A DNA stretch of 21,147 nucleotides from Bacillota bacterium (GTDB taxonomy: Bacteria > Bacillota > Clostridia > Acetivibrionales > DTU013): assembly GCA_023433505.1 (NCBI GenBank), contig JAEZCO010000019.1:1-21147 (forward strand), read 5' to 3'. Positions 15,933-21,147 of the stretch are shown here, one piece after another. The position numbers and the translations under genes were made by a program. The notes under the pieces are model-generated. The model did not search any database. It worked only from the letters and a program-made list of their open reading frames with translations, and had not been told where the DNA came from. Position 1 is the first letter of the stretch. Each line of letters begins with the position of its first letter.

Positions 15933-16835
15933 TCAAAATTGTCCGGATCCTTGCTGCTTGCCCTGAGGAGGAATATCACCGCTATTCTCCAGGTCACTAT
16001 AACTATTGGGAATAACCCTAAACCGCCAGTAATGCTTACCTATCGGCTGGGTGCAGCCGTTATAGCTATAGTCCTTTGTATCCCAGGTCTCTGTAAAGGT
16101 CACAATATAAACCAGCTTTTCTGTTTCCTCAATCTCTGTTTCAAGCTCTACAGGTATTTTTCTACCGTCGGGCTGATTACCCAAATTTACTTCTGACTTT
16201 ATTTTGGTTATTCTATGAGGAAAGTCCAAATTATCAAGCTTGTCTTTACTGATGCTTGAGTCCGAAAACACTGATGCAAGGGCGTCGTTTATGCCATAAT
16301 CGATTCTTGTCGCCCTATGTCCGTCGATTGTTCCAAAGCCCAGAATAATGCCGTAGGAGCTATCTATCCCAGGTATCTCATATACAGTTTTTCCATCGTT
16401 GTCCTTACCGATTTCCTTTCCATTTATCGGCCCGCACCTGCCATCTACCGCATAAACCTGATTTTCCCATACAATCTCACATGGGACAAAGGGATGTGAA
16501 TGAAATGGAATACTGTTTGTTTTATCATCATACCAGCCGCCTGTAACTAGCTTTTTCCATTCTATAAGTTTTTCAGCCCCCTTAGGTCTTGAAGGATATA
16601 TGTAATATGAAAGCTCTTCGTCTGATGCTTTAAGAGGATCCCAGTCCGCCGGAGGCAGATGTGCTTCTTTTGCATAATCATGCTTTTTCTCCACAGAAAC
16701 CTTGGAATTATCCGCGATTTTAGAAATAACGGATTCAGCAGGCTTACCACCACTTTCCTGCCGGCAACCGCACAACAAAAATATCAAACTCGCAATAATA
16801 ATCAGCGACCCGCAGCCAACCCATCTATTCGCCAT
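15933..16835 (-). CDS. Lipoprotein of unknown function
   Basis: The protein has 300 residues. The signal peptide has a hydrophobic stretch (I-I-I-A-S-L-I-F-L-L) and the lipobox L-C-G-C with lipidated Cys24, so it is anchored outside the membrane. The mature domain has many aromatic and charged residues and ends H-Y-W-R-F-R-V-I-P, then S-G-D-I-P-P-Q. I recall this beta-rich closing pattern from uncharacterised Bacillus/Clostridium lipoproteins, but I can give it no function. Its start overlaps the end of the small upstream gene by 34 bases, and AGGTGATGG precedes the ATG, so the two are probably translationally coupled. Downstream (15695-15932) I see no gene and no convincing terminator. Confidence 0.75.
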   Translation of the reverse strand: MANRWVGCGSLIIIASLIFLLCGCRQESGGKPAESVISKIADNSKVSVEKKHDYAKEAHLPPADWDPLKASDEELSYYIYPSRPKGAEKLIEWKKLVTGGWYDDKTNSIPFHSHPFVPCEIVWENQVYAVDGRCGPINGKEIGKDNDGKTVYEIPGIDSSYGIILGFGTIDGHRATRIDYGINDALASVFSDSSISKDKLDNLDFPHRITKIKSEVNLGNQPDGRKIPVELETEIEETEKLVYIVTFTETWDTKDYSYNGCTQPIGKHYWRFRVIPNSYSDLENSGDIPPQGKQQGSGQF

Positions 16836-17152
16836 TTTCCATCACCTACCCTGATTTTTGTCACCTTTACATCACCATGTTGCTTATTCAATTGCTCAGC
16901 TTCCCTTTTCCATTCCTGTGCCCTGCCTTTAAGTTCTGCCGCAAAATTCTTAAAGACATCCATTGTACCCTTATTAAACGGCAATTGTGTAAAGCCATTG
17001 GCATCTATCGTTTCATCTACCGGAGCATAAAAGAAAGTTTCCTGGTAATCAAAGTTACCTATCCAGGTTATCCCCTTTATCTTTACCTGCTCTTGAGATT
17101 TATTTCTATCCATATATAAGACTGAAAAGGAAAAAAGATGTTCCATAAACAT
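16802..17152 (-). CDS. Hypothetical protein, 116 residues
   Basis: I do not recognise this protein. It is soluble and mostly hydrophilic, with a helical, charged central part (F-K-N-F-A-A-E-L-K-G-R, then W-K-R-E-A-E-Q-L) and a closing V-G-D-G-K-W-R-I-D. There is no signal peptide, although the first 13 residues are hydrophobic; a second ATG at residue 14 lacks a ribosome site. AAAGGAA lies about 13 bases before the first ATG, and a plausible promoter lies upstream. It overlaps the following lipoprotein gene by 34 bases, indicating an operon. It could be a partner of that lipoprotein or the leftover end of a larger gene. Confidence 0.55.
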   Translation of the reverse strand: MFMEHLFSFSVLYMDRNKSQEQVKIKGITWIGNFDYQETFFYAPVDETIDANGFTQLPFNKGTMDVFKNFAAELKGRAQEWKREAEQLNKQHGDVKVTKIRVGDGKWRIDGLAAGR

Positions 17153-17179
17153 ACCGACGGATAAGTTCCTTTCAAGTAT

Positions 17180-17208
17180 ATTACATAATTAGGCTATAAT
17201 GGCTTCAA
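17180..17208 (-). promoter_or_regulatory. Candidate promoter of the hypothetical/lipoprotein pair
   Basis: On the - strand TTGAAG (17203-17208) and TGTAAT (17180-17185) are 17 bases apart, 27 bases before the ATG at 17152. Confidence 0.45.
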
Positions 17209-17225
17209 CTATTATACCTTGATTT

Positions 17226-17357
17226 CTGAGGCAATCCGGCTGTTTCCTCAATTCAGGAGACAAATATTTATTTCTCAGGAAGTTGAACGTAGCTCCTGGA
17301 TTGACGGAGCATTTGCCGTGCCGGATTTCCGGCGTATGAAAATACTTCTCCGTTAAT
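17226..17357 (+). other. Structured intergenic element (three-way-junction-like)
   Basis: Three consecutive helices can form. First, TGAGG (17227-17231) pairs with CCTCA (17246-17250). Second, TTCAGGAG (17252-17259) pairs with CTCCTGGA (17293-17300). Third, a 10-bp helix 17300-17309 / 17348-17357 encloses two adjacent hairpins, GCCGG-ATTT-CCGGC (17320-17333) and GTAT-GAAA-ATAC (17334-17345). The GAAA tetraloop appears only if the + strand is the RNA. I match it to no known riboswitch. It lies upstream of the -10 box of the vanZ-like gene. The opposite strand contains an open frame of about 54 codons with no ATG. It could be an RNA, a dispersed repeat, or gene debris. Confidence 0.4.
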
Positions 17358-17432
17358 ACTTTTCACCTTCGAGAATACCTGAAAACCAATGTCAAATTGA
17401 CTGCTGCGACAGGACTATGGGAATAGCACTTA

Positions 17433-17474
17433 TTAAGGAGATATTCACCATATCTTAAGGTAATATTAAGATAT
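17433..17474 (+). promoter_or_regulatory. Phased direct-repeat array, probable response-regulator operator
   Basis: Four hexamers start exactly 11 bases apart: TTAAGG (17433), TTCACC (17444), TTAAGG (17455) and TTAAGA (17466). The last two also form a perfect 9-bp inverted repeat (17450-17458 with 17466-17474). One-turn spacing of TT(A/C)A-type boxes is how OmpR/PhoP-family regulators bind. The array ends 20 bases before the -10 box of the vanZ-like gene, suiting an activator. Confidence 0.55.
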
Positions 17475-17491
17475 TTCCTTATTAAATATCC

Positions 17492-17497
17492 TATAAT
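17492..17497 (+). promoter_or_regulatory. -10 box of the vanZ-like gene
   Basis: A perfect TATAAT with no good -35 hexamer at normal spacing; the phased repeat array occupies that side instead. Predicted transcription begins about 30 bases before the start codon. Confidence 0.6.
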
Positions 17498-17530
17498 AAG
17501 CAAGTTACTACAACGGGGGTGAAGAACTTA

Positions 17531-18259
17531 GTGATCATTTCGATTTTTATGTTTATGATCGTGTCAGTTACATGGTTTATCAGTGCTTTGCCATTCTTGA
17601 TTCCATACCATATACTGCTGGCCTCTCAAAGCAAAAAGATTGGTTATAAACTGTCAATCGTCCATATTGCAAGCGTATGTATCTTTGTGTACTACCTTAC
17701 CGGTGTGCTAAGTTTCACCGGCATTCCTTCCATAACGGATATCCTTCATAACAACTATGGAATAATAACGCCAAAGGGATTGAATTTTAGACCGGAAGAG
17801 ATTAATCTGATTCCATTTCGTTGGATTGCAGAGGGTGTTCGCACATATCTTGAAAATATATTGCTTTTTATTCCTTTTGGATTTATGCTTCCCTGTATTT
17901 GGAAAAAATATGAAGGGTTGCGGCAAACAGTATTCTCCGGTTTTACCTTCTCTCTTATTATAGAATTGAGCCAACTGTTCAATATCAGAATAACGGATAT
18001 TGACGATTTACTGATGAATACTCTCGGAGCGTTCATCGGATGGATAATTTTCAAGCTGTTGCAAAAATACTTAGCAAAATTACAGGAGAAGGTTTCTATC
18101 CAAAGTCCCAATAGCAAAAAAATTCCCTTGTTCCTCCGTGAAGAGGCATGTTTTTATATCGCCAGCGCATTGGCCGGTATGTTCTTTGTGTTTTACCCAT
18201 TTTTAAGTGCTTTATTAATTTCGTTTTTAAGAGCTTTATTTGGATTTGCTTTGATTTAA
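17531..18259 (+). CDS. VanZ-like family membrane protein
   Basis: The protein has 242 residues. After an N-terminal membrane segment it carries the VanZ-like core: N-L-I-P-F-R, then N-I-L-L-F-I-P-F-G-F-M-L-P, I-I-E-L-S-Q-L-F, and I-T-D-I-D-D-L-L-M-N-T-L-G-A-F-I-G. VanZ of the vancomycin cluster gives low-level teicoplanin resistance; most chromosomal relatives have unknown roles in the envelope. Unusually, about 70 residues follow the core, including a final hydrophobic region (about 205-242) that would add one or two membrane passes. The GTG at 17531 is preferred because GGGGG (17515-17519) lies 11 bases before it; a GTG at 17519 overlaps that site and is less likely. The upstream repeat array suggests control by a two-component system not encoded in the window. 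A strong terminator follows. Confidence 0.85.
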   Translation: MIISIFMFMIVSVTWFISALPFLIPYHILLASQSKKIGYKLSIVHIASVCIFVYYLTGVLSFTGIPSITDILHNNYGIITPKGLNFRPEEINLIPFRWIAEGVRTYLENILLFIPFGFMLPCIWKKYEGLRQTVFSGFTFSLIIELSQLFNIRITDIDDLLMNTLGAFIGWIIFKLLQKYLAKLQEKVSIQSPNSKKIPLFLREEACFYIASALAGMFFVFYPFLSALLISFLRALFGFALI

Positions 18260-18281
18260 TCCCTGCCGGCGTATAATTTAC

Positions 18282-18325
18282 AAAAGGACAAGCTATCCGT
18301 ACTTAAGCGGATAACTTGTCCTTTT
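18282..18325. terminator. Strong bidirectional terminator
   Basis: AAAAGGACAAG (18282-18292) and TATCCG (18294-18299) pair with CGGATA (18308-18313) and CTTGTCCTTTT (18315-18325): 17 pairs with one C-A mismatch and an 8-nt loop. Both strands leave the stem with a T-run, so it serves the vanZ-like gene and the convergent tcy operon. Confidence 0.9.
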
Positions 18326-18350
18326 ACATATCTTATCCTCCCAATAAACG

Positions 18351-19094
18351 CTAATCTTCTATCATGCTCAAAAACTGCTTAATTCTCTGATTATCCGTTT
18401 CCTTAAATACATGCTCGGGAGTACCCTCTTCAAGGATCAAGCCATGGTCAACAAATACAACTTTATTTGCCACATCCCGGGCAAAGCTCATCTTATGGGT
18501 AACTATCACCATCGTCATCCCTTCACGGGAAAGGTCCTTCATTACTTTAAGCACTTCCGCTGCAAGTTCAGGGTCAAGAGCAGAAGTAGGCTCATCAAAC
18601 AACAACACACCGGGATCCATGGCCATAGCACGCGCAATGGCAACTCTTTGCTGCTGTCCGCCTGACAGTTCAAAGGGATAAGCTTCGCTCTTATCCGAAA
18701 GGTCAACCTTTTTCAAAAGTAAAATCCCCTTCTTATAAGCTTCATTCCTGGGTCTTTTAAGGACTGTGACCTGTCCCTCCATAATATTCTCAATGACAGT
18801 TTTATGAGGAAACAGATGAAAGCCCTGAAATACCATGCCCGTCTGTTTGCGCAAAGAGACGATATCCGCTTTGGTTGGCGTATTATTGTCATCAAACACC
18901 AACCTGCTGCTGCCTATTTCAACGATGCCCTTATCCGGAGTCTCTAATAAATTCATGCACCTGAGAAGAGTCGTTTTTCCTGATCCGGAAGGACCGACGA
19001 TAACCACTGTTTCACCTTTTTTAACCTGCAGGTCAATGCCTTTTAAAATGTAATTCGCGCCAAAGCTCTTGTGCAAACCCTTAATATCTATCAT
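18351..19094 (-). CDS. tcyC: Cystine/polar amino-acid ABC transporter ATPase
   Basis: The protein has 247 residues, the usual length for this family. It carries Walker A G-P-S-G-S-G-K-T (34-41), the Q-loop Gln90, the signature L-S-G-G-Q-Q-Q-R (143-150), Walker B V-L-L-F-D-E (163-168), the D-loop S-A-L-D (171-174) and the switch His200. It hydrolyses ATP on the cytoplasmic face to drive uptake. It is the last gene of the three-gene operon, 12 bases after the permease stop, with GGAGGT in the gap. The name follows the binding protein of the operon, which resembles Bacillus TcyA; the ATPase sequence alone would only say polar amino acid. No regulatory domain is added. Confidence 0.9.
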   Translation of the reverse strand: MIDIKGLHKSFGANYILKGIDLQVKKGETVVIVGPSGSGKTTLLRCMNLLETPDKGIVEIGSSRLVFDDNNTPTKADIVSLRKQTGMVFQGFHLFPHKTVIENIMEGQVTVLKRPRNEAYKKGILLLKKVDLSDKSEAYPFELSGGQQQRVAIARAMAMDPGVLLFDEPTSALDPELAAEVLKVMKDLSREGMTMVIVTHKMSFARDVANKVVFVDHGLILEEGTPEHVFKETDNQRIKQFLSMIED

Positions 19095-19106
19095 AGAAGA
19101 CCTCCG

Positions 19107-19790
19107 TTACTTCGCCACATATCGCTCCAAAAATTTCTCAATTTTACTTTGTAAAAGAGTTAACACGGTACATATCATCAGATAAATCAATGCAGCTTCG
19201 GAATACAATAAAAGCGGTTCGTATGTTGTAGCCGTTATCCTTTGCGCTATTTGAAACATTTCAGCTACAGTAATTGCCGCTGCTAATGATGTGTCTTTCA
19301 CCAGAGAAATGAAGGAATTAGACAATGGCGGAATTGATACCCTTGCTGCTTGAGGTAAAATAGTACGTTTCAGCGCTTGACCATCTGTCATACCCAGGGA
19401 ATAAGAAGCCTCCCACTGTCCTTTGGGTATAGATAATATTGCTGCTCTCAGCACTTCGGAATTGTAGGCTCCCACACTAAGTGTAAAGCCAATGACTCCG
19501 GCAAGGAGAGGGTCCAATATTATGCCGACCGAGGGAAGACCGTAGAATATTATAAAAAGCTGAACCAGTAACGGAGTCCCTCGGATTATCCATACATAAA
19601 AGGACGCTATAGCCACTAACGGCTTGATATTGGAAATACGGGCCAACGCTGTTAATAATGCAACAATTAAACCTAAAGCGAAAGATATCAGCGTAAGAAA
19701 AAGCGTGTAAGTCAAGCCTGCTTTAAGTAATGGCAAAAATGAGCTTGTGAATATATCAATATACCGCATTGTTTTTTCGTCAAAAATCAT
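19107..19790 (-). CDS. tcyB: Cystine/polar amino-acid ABC transporter permease
   Basis: The protein has 227 residues with about five membrane segments. It has the features of the HisM/GlnP branch: Y-V-W-I-I-R-G-T-P-L-L-V-Q-L at about 65-78, S-V-G-A-Y-N-S-E-V-L-R-A-A at about 105-117, and the EAA-type loop G-Q-W-E-A-S-Y-S-L-G-M at about 124-134, followed by I-L-P-Q-A. One permease gene only, so it probably acts as a homodimer. It lies between the binding-protein and ATPase genes. The 157-base gap to the binding-protein gene holds a perfect 10-bp inverted repeat, which could lower its expression relative to the binding protein. The ribosome site (GGTGAT, 4 to 5 bases from the ATG) is weak. Confidence 0.9.
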   Translation of the reverse strand: MIFDEKTMRYIDIFTSSFLPLLKAGLTYTLFLTLISFALGLIVALLTALARISNIKPLVAIASFYVWIIRGTPLLVQLFIIFYGLPSVGIILDPLLAGVIGFTLSVGAYNSEVLRAAILSIPKGQWEASYSLGMTDGQALKRTILPQAARVSIPPLSNSFISLVKDTSLAAAITVAEMFQIAQRITATTYEPLLLYSEAALIYLMICTVLTLLQSKIEKFLERYVAK

Positions 19791-19828
19791 GTTATCACCG
19801 CTTTAGAGGTCGTTTTATTTTTTGTACC

Positions 19829-19879
19829 CCAAGGAGATGTTGAAGACCGGCTGAATGGGTATCCTGTTTATCTCCTTGG
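19829..19879 (-). other. Intercistronic stem-loop between tcyA and tcyB
   Basis: CCAAGGAGAT (19829-19838) and ATCTCCTTGG (19870-19879) form a perfect 10-bp stem with a 31-nt loop. No T-run follows on the - strand, so it is unlikely to terminate. It may be a stability or processing element that sets the ratio of binding protein to permease. Confidence 0.55.
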
Positions 19880-19947
19880 TCCTACCCGGGCGCAGGAAGG
19901 AGGAAGAAAACCATTGTTCCCTTCCCCCGCTGATTCATTCCATCCCT

Positions 19948-20793
19948 TTACTTGGATACGTCTTCCCCAAACCATTTCTGAGAAATCTTCAAATAGGTCC
20001 CATCCGCACTGATGTCAGCCAATGCTTTGTTAATTGCATCCAAGAGTTCCTTATTGCCTTTTCTGAGCATAATGCCACTCTTATCTGCCTGGTCGCTCTC
20101 AGCAACCACTTTTATCTTTGCGTCGGGCTTTTGCTTTAAGAAATCCAGGAAAGATAGACTGTCATTAATCGTTGCATCGGCTCTTTTGGAAGTTATGAGG
20201 TCGATTGACTGATTAAACCCATCTACCTGTACAAGTTCTGCGCCATAAGACTGTGCAAGCTTGCCAAAATTACTGGTTAAAGATTGAGCCGACTTTTTAT
20301 CTTTTAAGTCTTCAAATTTTGTGATTGCTGCATTATCACTGCTAACAATAAGTACCGCTTTTGACAAAATGTAAGGATCTGAAAAATCATATTTTTCCTG
20401 TCTTTCAGCATTTATTCCTACTTCGTTTACGATAATGTCGAACCTTTTTGCATCAAGTCCTGCAAATATTCCATCCCATTTTGTCTCGATATATTCCGTT
20501 TTCACTCCAAGCTTTGCGGCAACCGCTTCAGCAATATCATAATCAAAACCTGTTAATTTCCCCGTGCTGTCGTGAAATGTAAATGGCGCATAGGTCCCTT
20601 CCTGCCCGATACGGATTACTCCTGCCTTCTTTATTTGTCCAAGAAGATCTTCTGAAGCAGCCGCAGTGGTACTGATACTTGTATCGGAATTTGCAGCAGA
20701 AGTGGTGGTTGAAGGATTACCCGCATTTGAGCATCCTGCTAAAACAACCGTGAGGCTAAATATGCCAAAAAGAATTAAAGCTTTTAATTTCAT
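19948..20793 (-). CDS. tcyA: Cystine/polar amino-acid-binding lipoprotein of an ABC importer
   Basis: The protein has 281 residues. The signal peptide ends in the lipobox L-A-G-C with lipidated Cys21, followed by a Ser/Thr/Ala-rich linker to about residue 48. The mature part is a family-3 solute-binding protein: G-V-I-R-I-G-Q-E-G-T-Y-A-P-F-T-F, then L-T-G-F-D-Y-D-I-A, W-D-G-I-F-A-G-L, R-F-D-I-I, and Y-D-F-S-D-P-Y. Close agreement with Bacillus TcyA as I recall it (S-A-Q-S-L-T-S-N, and the end K-I-S-x-K-W-F-G-E-D-V-S-K) supports cystine as the ligand, but other polar amino acids are possible. The start is fixed by AGGGGGAAG a few bases upstream. It is the first gene of the operon, with a near-consensus promoter and a structured leader. 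Confidence 0.88.
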   Translation of the reverse strand: MKLKALILFGIFSLTVVLAGCSNAGNPSTTTSAANSDTSISTTAAASEDLLGQIKKAGVIRIGQEGTYAPFTFHDSTGKLTGFDYDIAEAVAAKLGVKTEYIETKWDGIFAGLDAKRFDIIVNEVGINAERQEKYDFSDPYILSKAVLIVSSDNAAITKFEDLKDKKSAQSLTSNFGKLAQSYGAELVQVDGFNQSIDLITSKRADATINDSLSFLDFLKQKPDAKIKVVAESDQADKSGIMLRKGNKELLDAINKALADISADGTYLKISQKWFGEDVSK

Positions 20794-20885
20794 TTTTCTT
20801 CCCCCTATTTTCCATAAATATTTTATTTATGCATTACATCCAATGTCCTGAGACTGGCTTTGGTTTCTAAACCTCCTTTTCTTTC

Positions 20886-20928
20886 GGCTGCTGCCTGGAT
20901 TCTTGAATCGTATCCTAACACAGCAGCC
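20886..20928 (-). promoter_or_regulatory. Leader stem-loop of the tcy operon
   Basis: GGCTGCTG (20886-20893) and CAGCAGCC (20921-20928) form a perfect 8-bp stem; GGAT/ATCC adds an inner 4-bp stem. It lies about 40 bases into the leader and is followed on the - strand by AAAGGAGG with no start codon in reach. There is no T-run, so it is not a terminator. I match it to no T-box, S-box or other known riboswitch. Confidence 0.5.
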
Positions 20929-20962
20929 AATTACCTATTAATATTATATGTTTACTAGACAT
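20915..20962 (-). other. Possible 15-codon leader peptide ending in cysteine
   Basis: An ATG about 6 bases after the predicted transcription start opens a 15-codon frame (M-S-S-K-H-I-I-L-I-G-N-W-L-L-C). The last sense codon is TGT (Cys), the stop is TAG, and its end runs through one arm of the leader stem. It has no ribosome site, so translation is doubtful. Confidence 0.25.
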
Positions 20963-20974
20963 TAAATTAAACTT

Positions 20975-21003
20975 ATTCTAATGCTAAAATCCATCGTTGT
21001 CAA
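20975..21003 (-). promoter_or_regulatory. Near-consensus promoter of the tcy operon
   Basis: On the - strand TTGACA (20998-21003) and TAGAAT (20975-20980) are 17 bases apart. Predicted transcription begins near 20968, giving a leader of about 175 bases before tcyA. Confidence 0.8.
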
Positions 21004-21071
21004 TGATTTATTTTTATTTACACGGCAAATTCACGAACCCATATTTTTCCTAACCCTAGCTCTAGAGCTTT

Positions 21072-21093
21072 AAAAAAAATGCCATTTCAGCAT
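21072..21093 (-). terminator. Weak terminator of a gene beyond the right edge
   Basis: On the - strand, ATGC (21090-21093) and GCAT (21079-21082) form a short stem followed by a run of eight T (21072-21079). The stem is short; the T-run is the main support. I see no coding frame between here and 21147. Confidence 0.35.
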
Positions 21094-21147
21094 CCATATT
21101 CCTAGAAACCACCTTAAGATTTGATATCAACAGTCCTTTCAAGATAA

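Noticed and set aside
15749..15997. Open frame on the - strand continuing past the lipoprotein stop in a different frame
   Set aside because: I considered a frameshifted extension of the lipoprotein. The annotated C-terminus (S-G-D-I-P-P-Q plus a short tail) looks natural, the extra frame lacks a ribosome site, and its translation resembles nothing known.
17207..17367. About 54-codon open frame on the - strand through the structured element
   Set aside because: It has no ATG and no ribosome site, and a second frame over the same bases is equally protein-like. I kept it as an alternative explanation for the structured element rather than a gene.
20794..21003. T-box or S-box riboswitch upstream of tcyA
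   Set aside because: The conserved T-box motif (AGGGTGG and CCGCG-like bulge) and the S-box core are absent, and no terminator with a T-run is present in the leader.
21058..21069. Perfect 12-bp palindrome AGCTCTAGAGCT
   Set aside because: It is isolated, 55 bases upstream of the tcy -35 box, and no second copy is visible; a chance palindrome of this length is plausible.

Overview
The window looks like the chromosome of a low-to-mid-GC Firmicute, most likely a member of the Clostridia. The support is a clostripain-type protease, a carbohydrate ABC operon of the LplABC type with a membrane-anchored AraC-type regulator, a VanZ-like protein, Gram-positive lipoboxes, and strong AGGAGG-type ribosome sites with GTG and TTG starts. 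I cannot place it more precisely. There is no rRNA, tRNA, intact insertion sequence, CRISPR array or phage gene.

Layout. 1-1703 (+): the end of a surface or secreted protein made of near-identical 91-residue Ig/cadherin-like repeats; the gene starts outside the window. 1740-4592 (-): a clostripain-family peptidase without a signal peptide, an intact Fic protein with an N-terminal self-inhibitory motif, and a decayed second Fic gene. 4760-5914 (+): an epoxide-hydrolase-like enzyme. 5989-13955 (-): a long same-strand block. In transcription order it reads two-TM sensor/AraC regulator, permease, permease, sugar-binding lipoprotein, terminator, then a gene with its own promoter that fuses two thioredoxin-like domains to a CcdA/DsbD-like membrane domain. 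14429-15694 (+): an MFS transporter with a near-consensus promoter. 15933-17152 (-): an unidentified lipoprotein and an overlapping small gene. 17226-17357: no clear gene, but strong predicted RNA structure. 17531-18259 (+): a VanZ-like membrane protein behind an 11-bp-phased array of direct repeats. 18351-20793 (-): tcyABC-like cystine/amino-acid ABC transporter, transcribed A-B-C from a near-consensus promoter with a roughly 175-nt structured leader.

How the genes may work together. The AraC regulator probably senses an extracellular carbohydrate signal and controls the three transporter genes downstream; the operon carries no ATPase, as is usual for this family, which borrows a shared one. 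The Trx-Trx-CcdA protein could carry reducing power across the membrane. The cystine transporter is a separate unit.

The most unusual signals are regulatory or structural: the phased repeat array before the vanZ-like gene, the three-way-junction-like intergenic element, the tcyA leader, and the Trx-Trx-CcdA fusion. None can be called a new system from sequence alone. I list them as candidates with tests.
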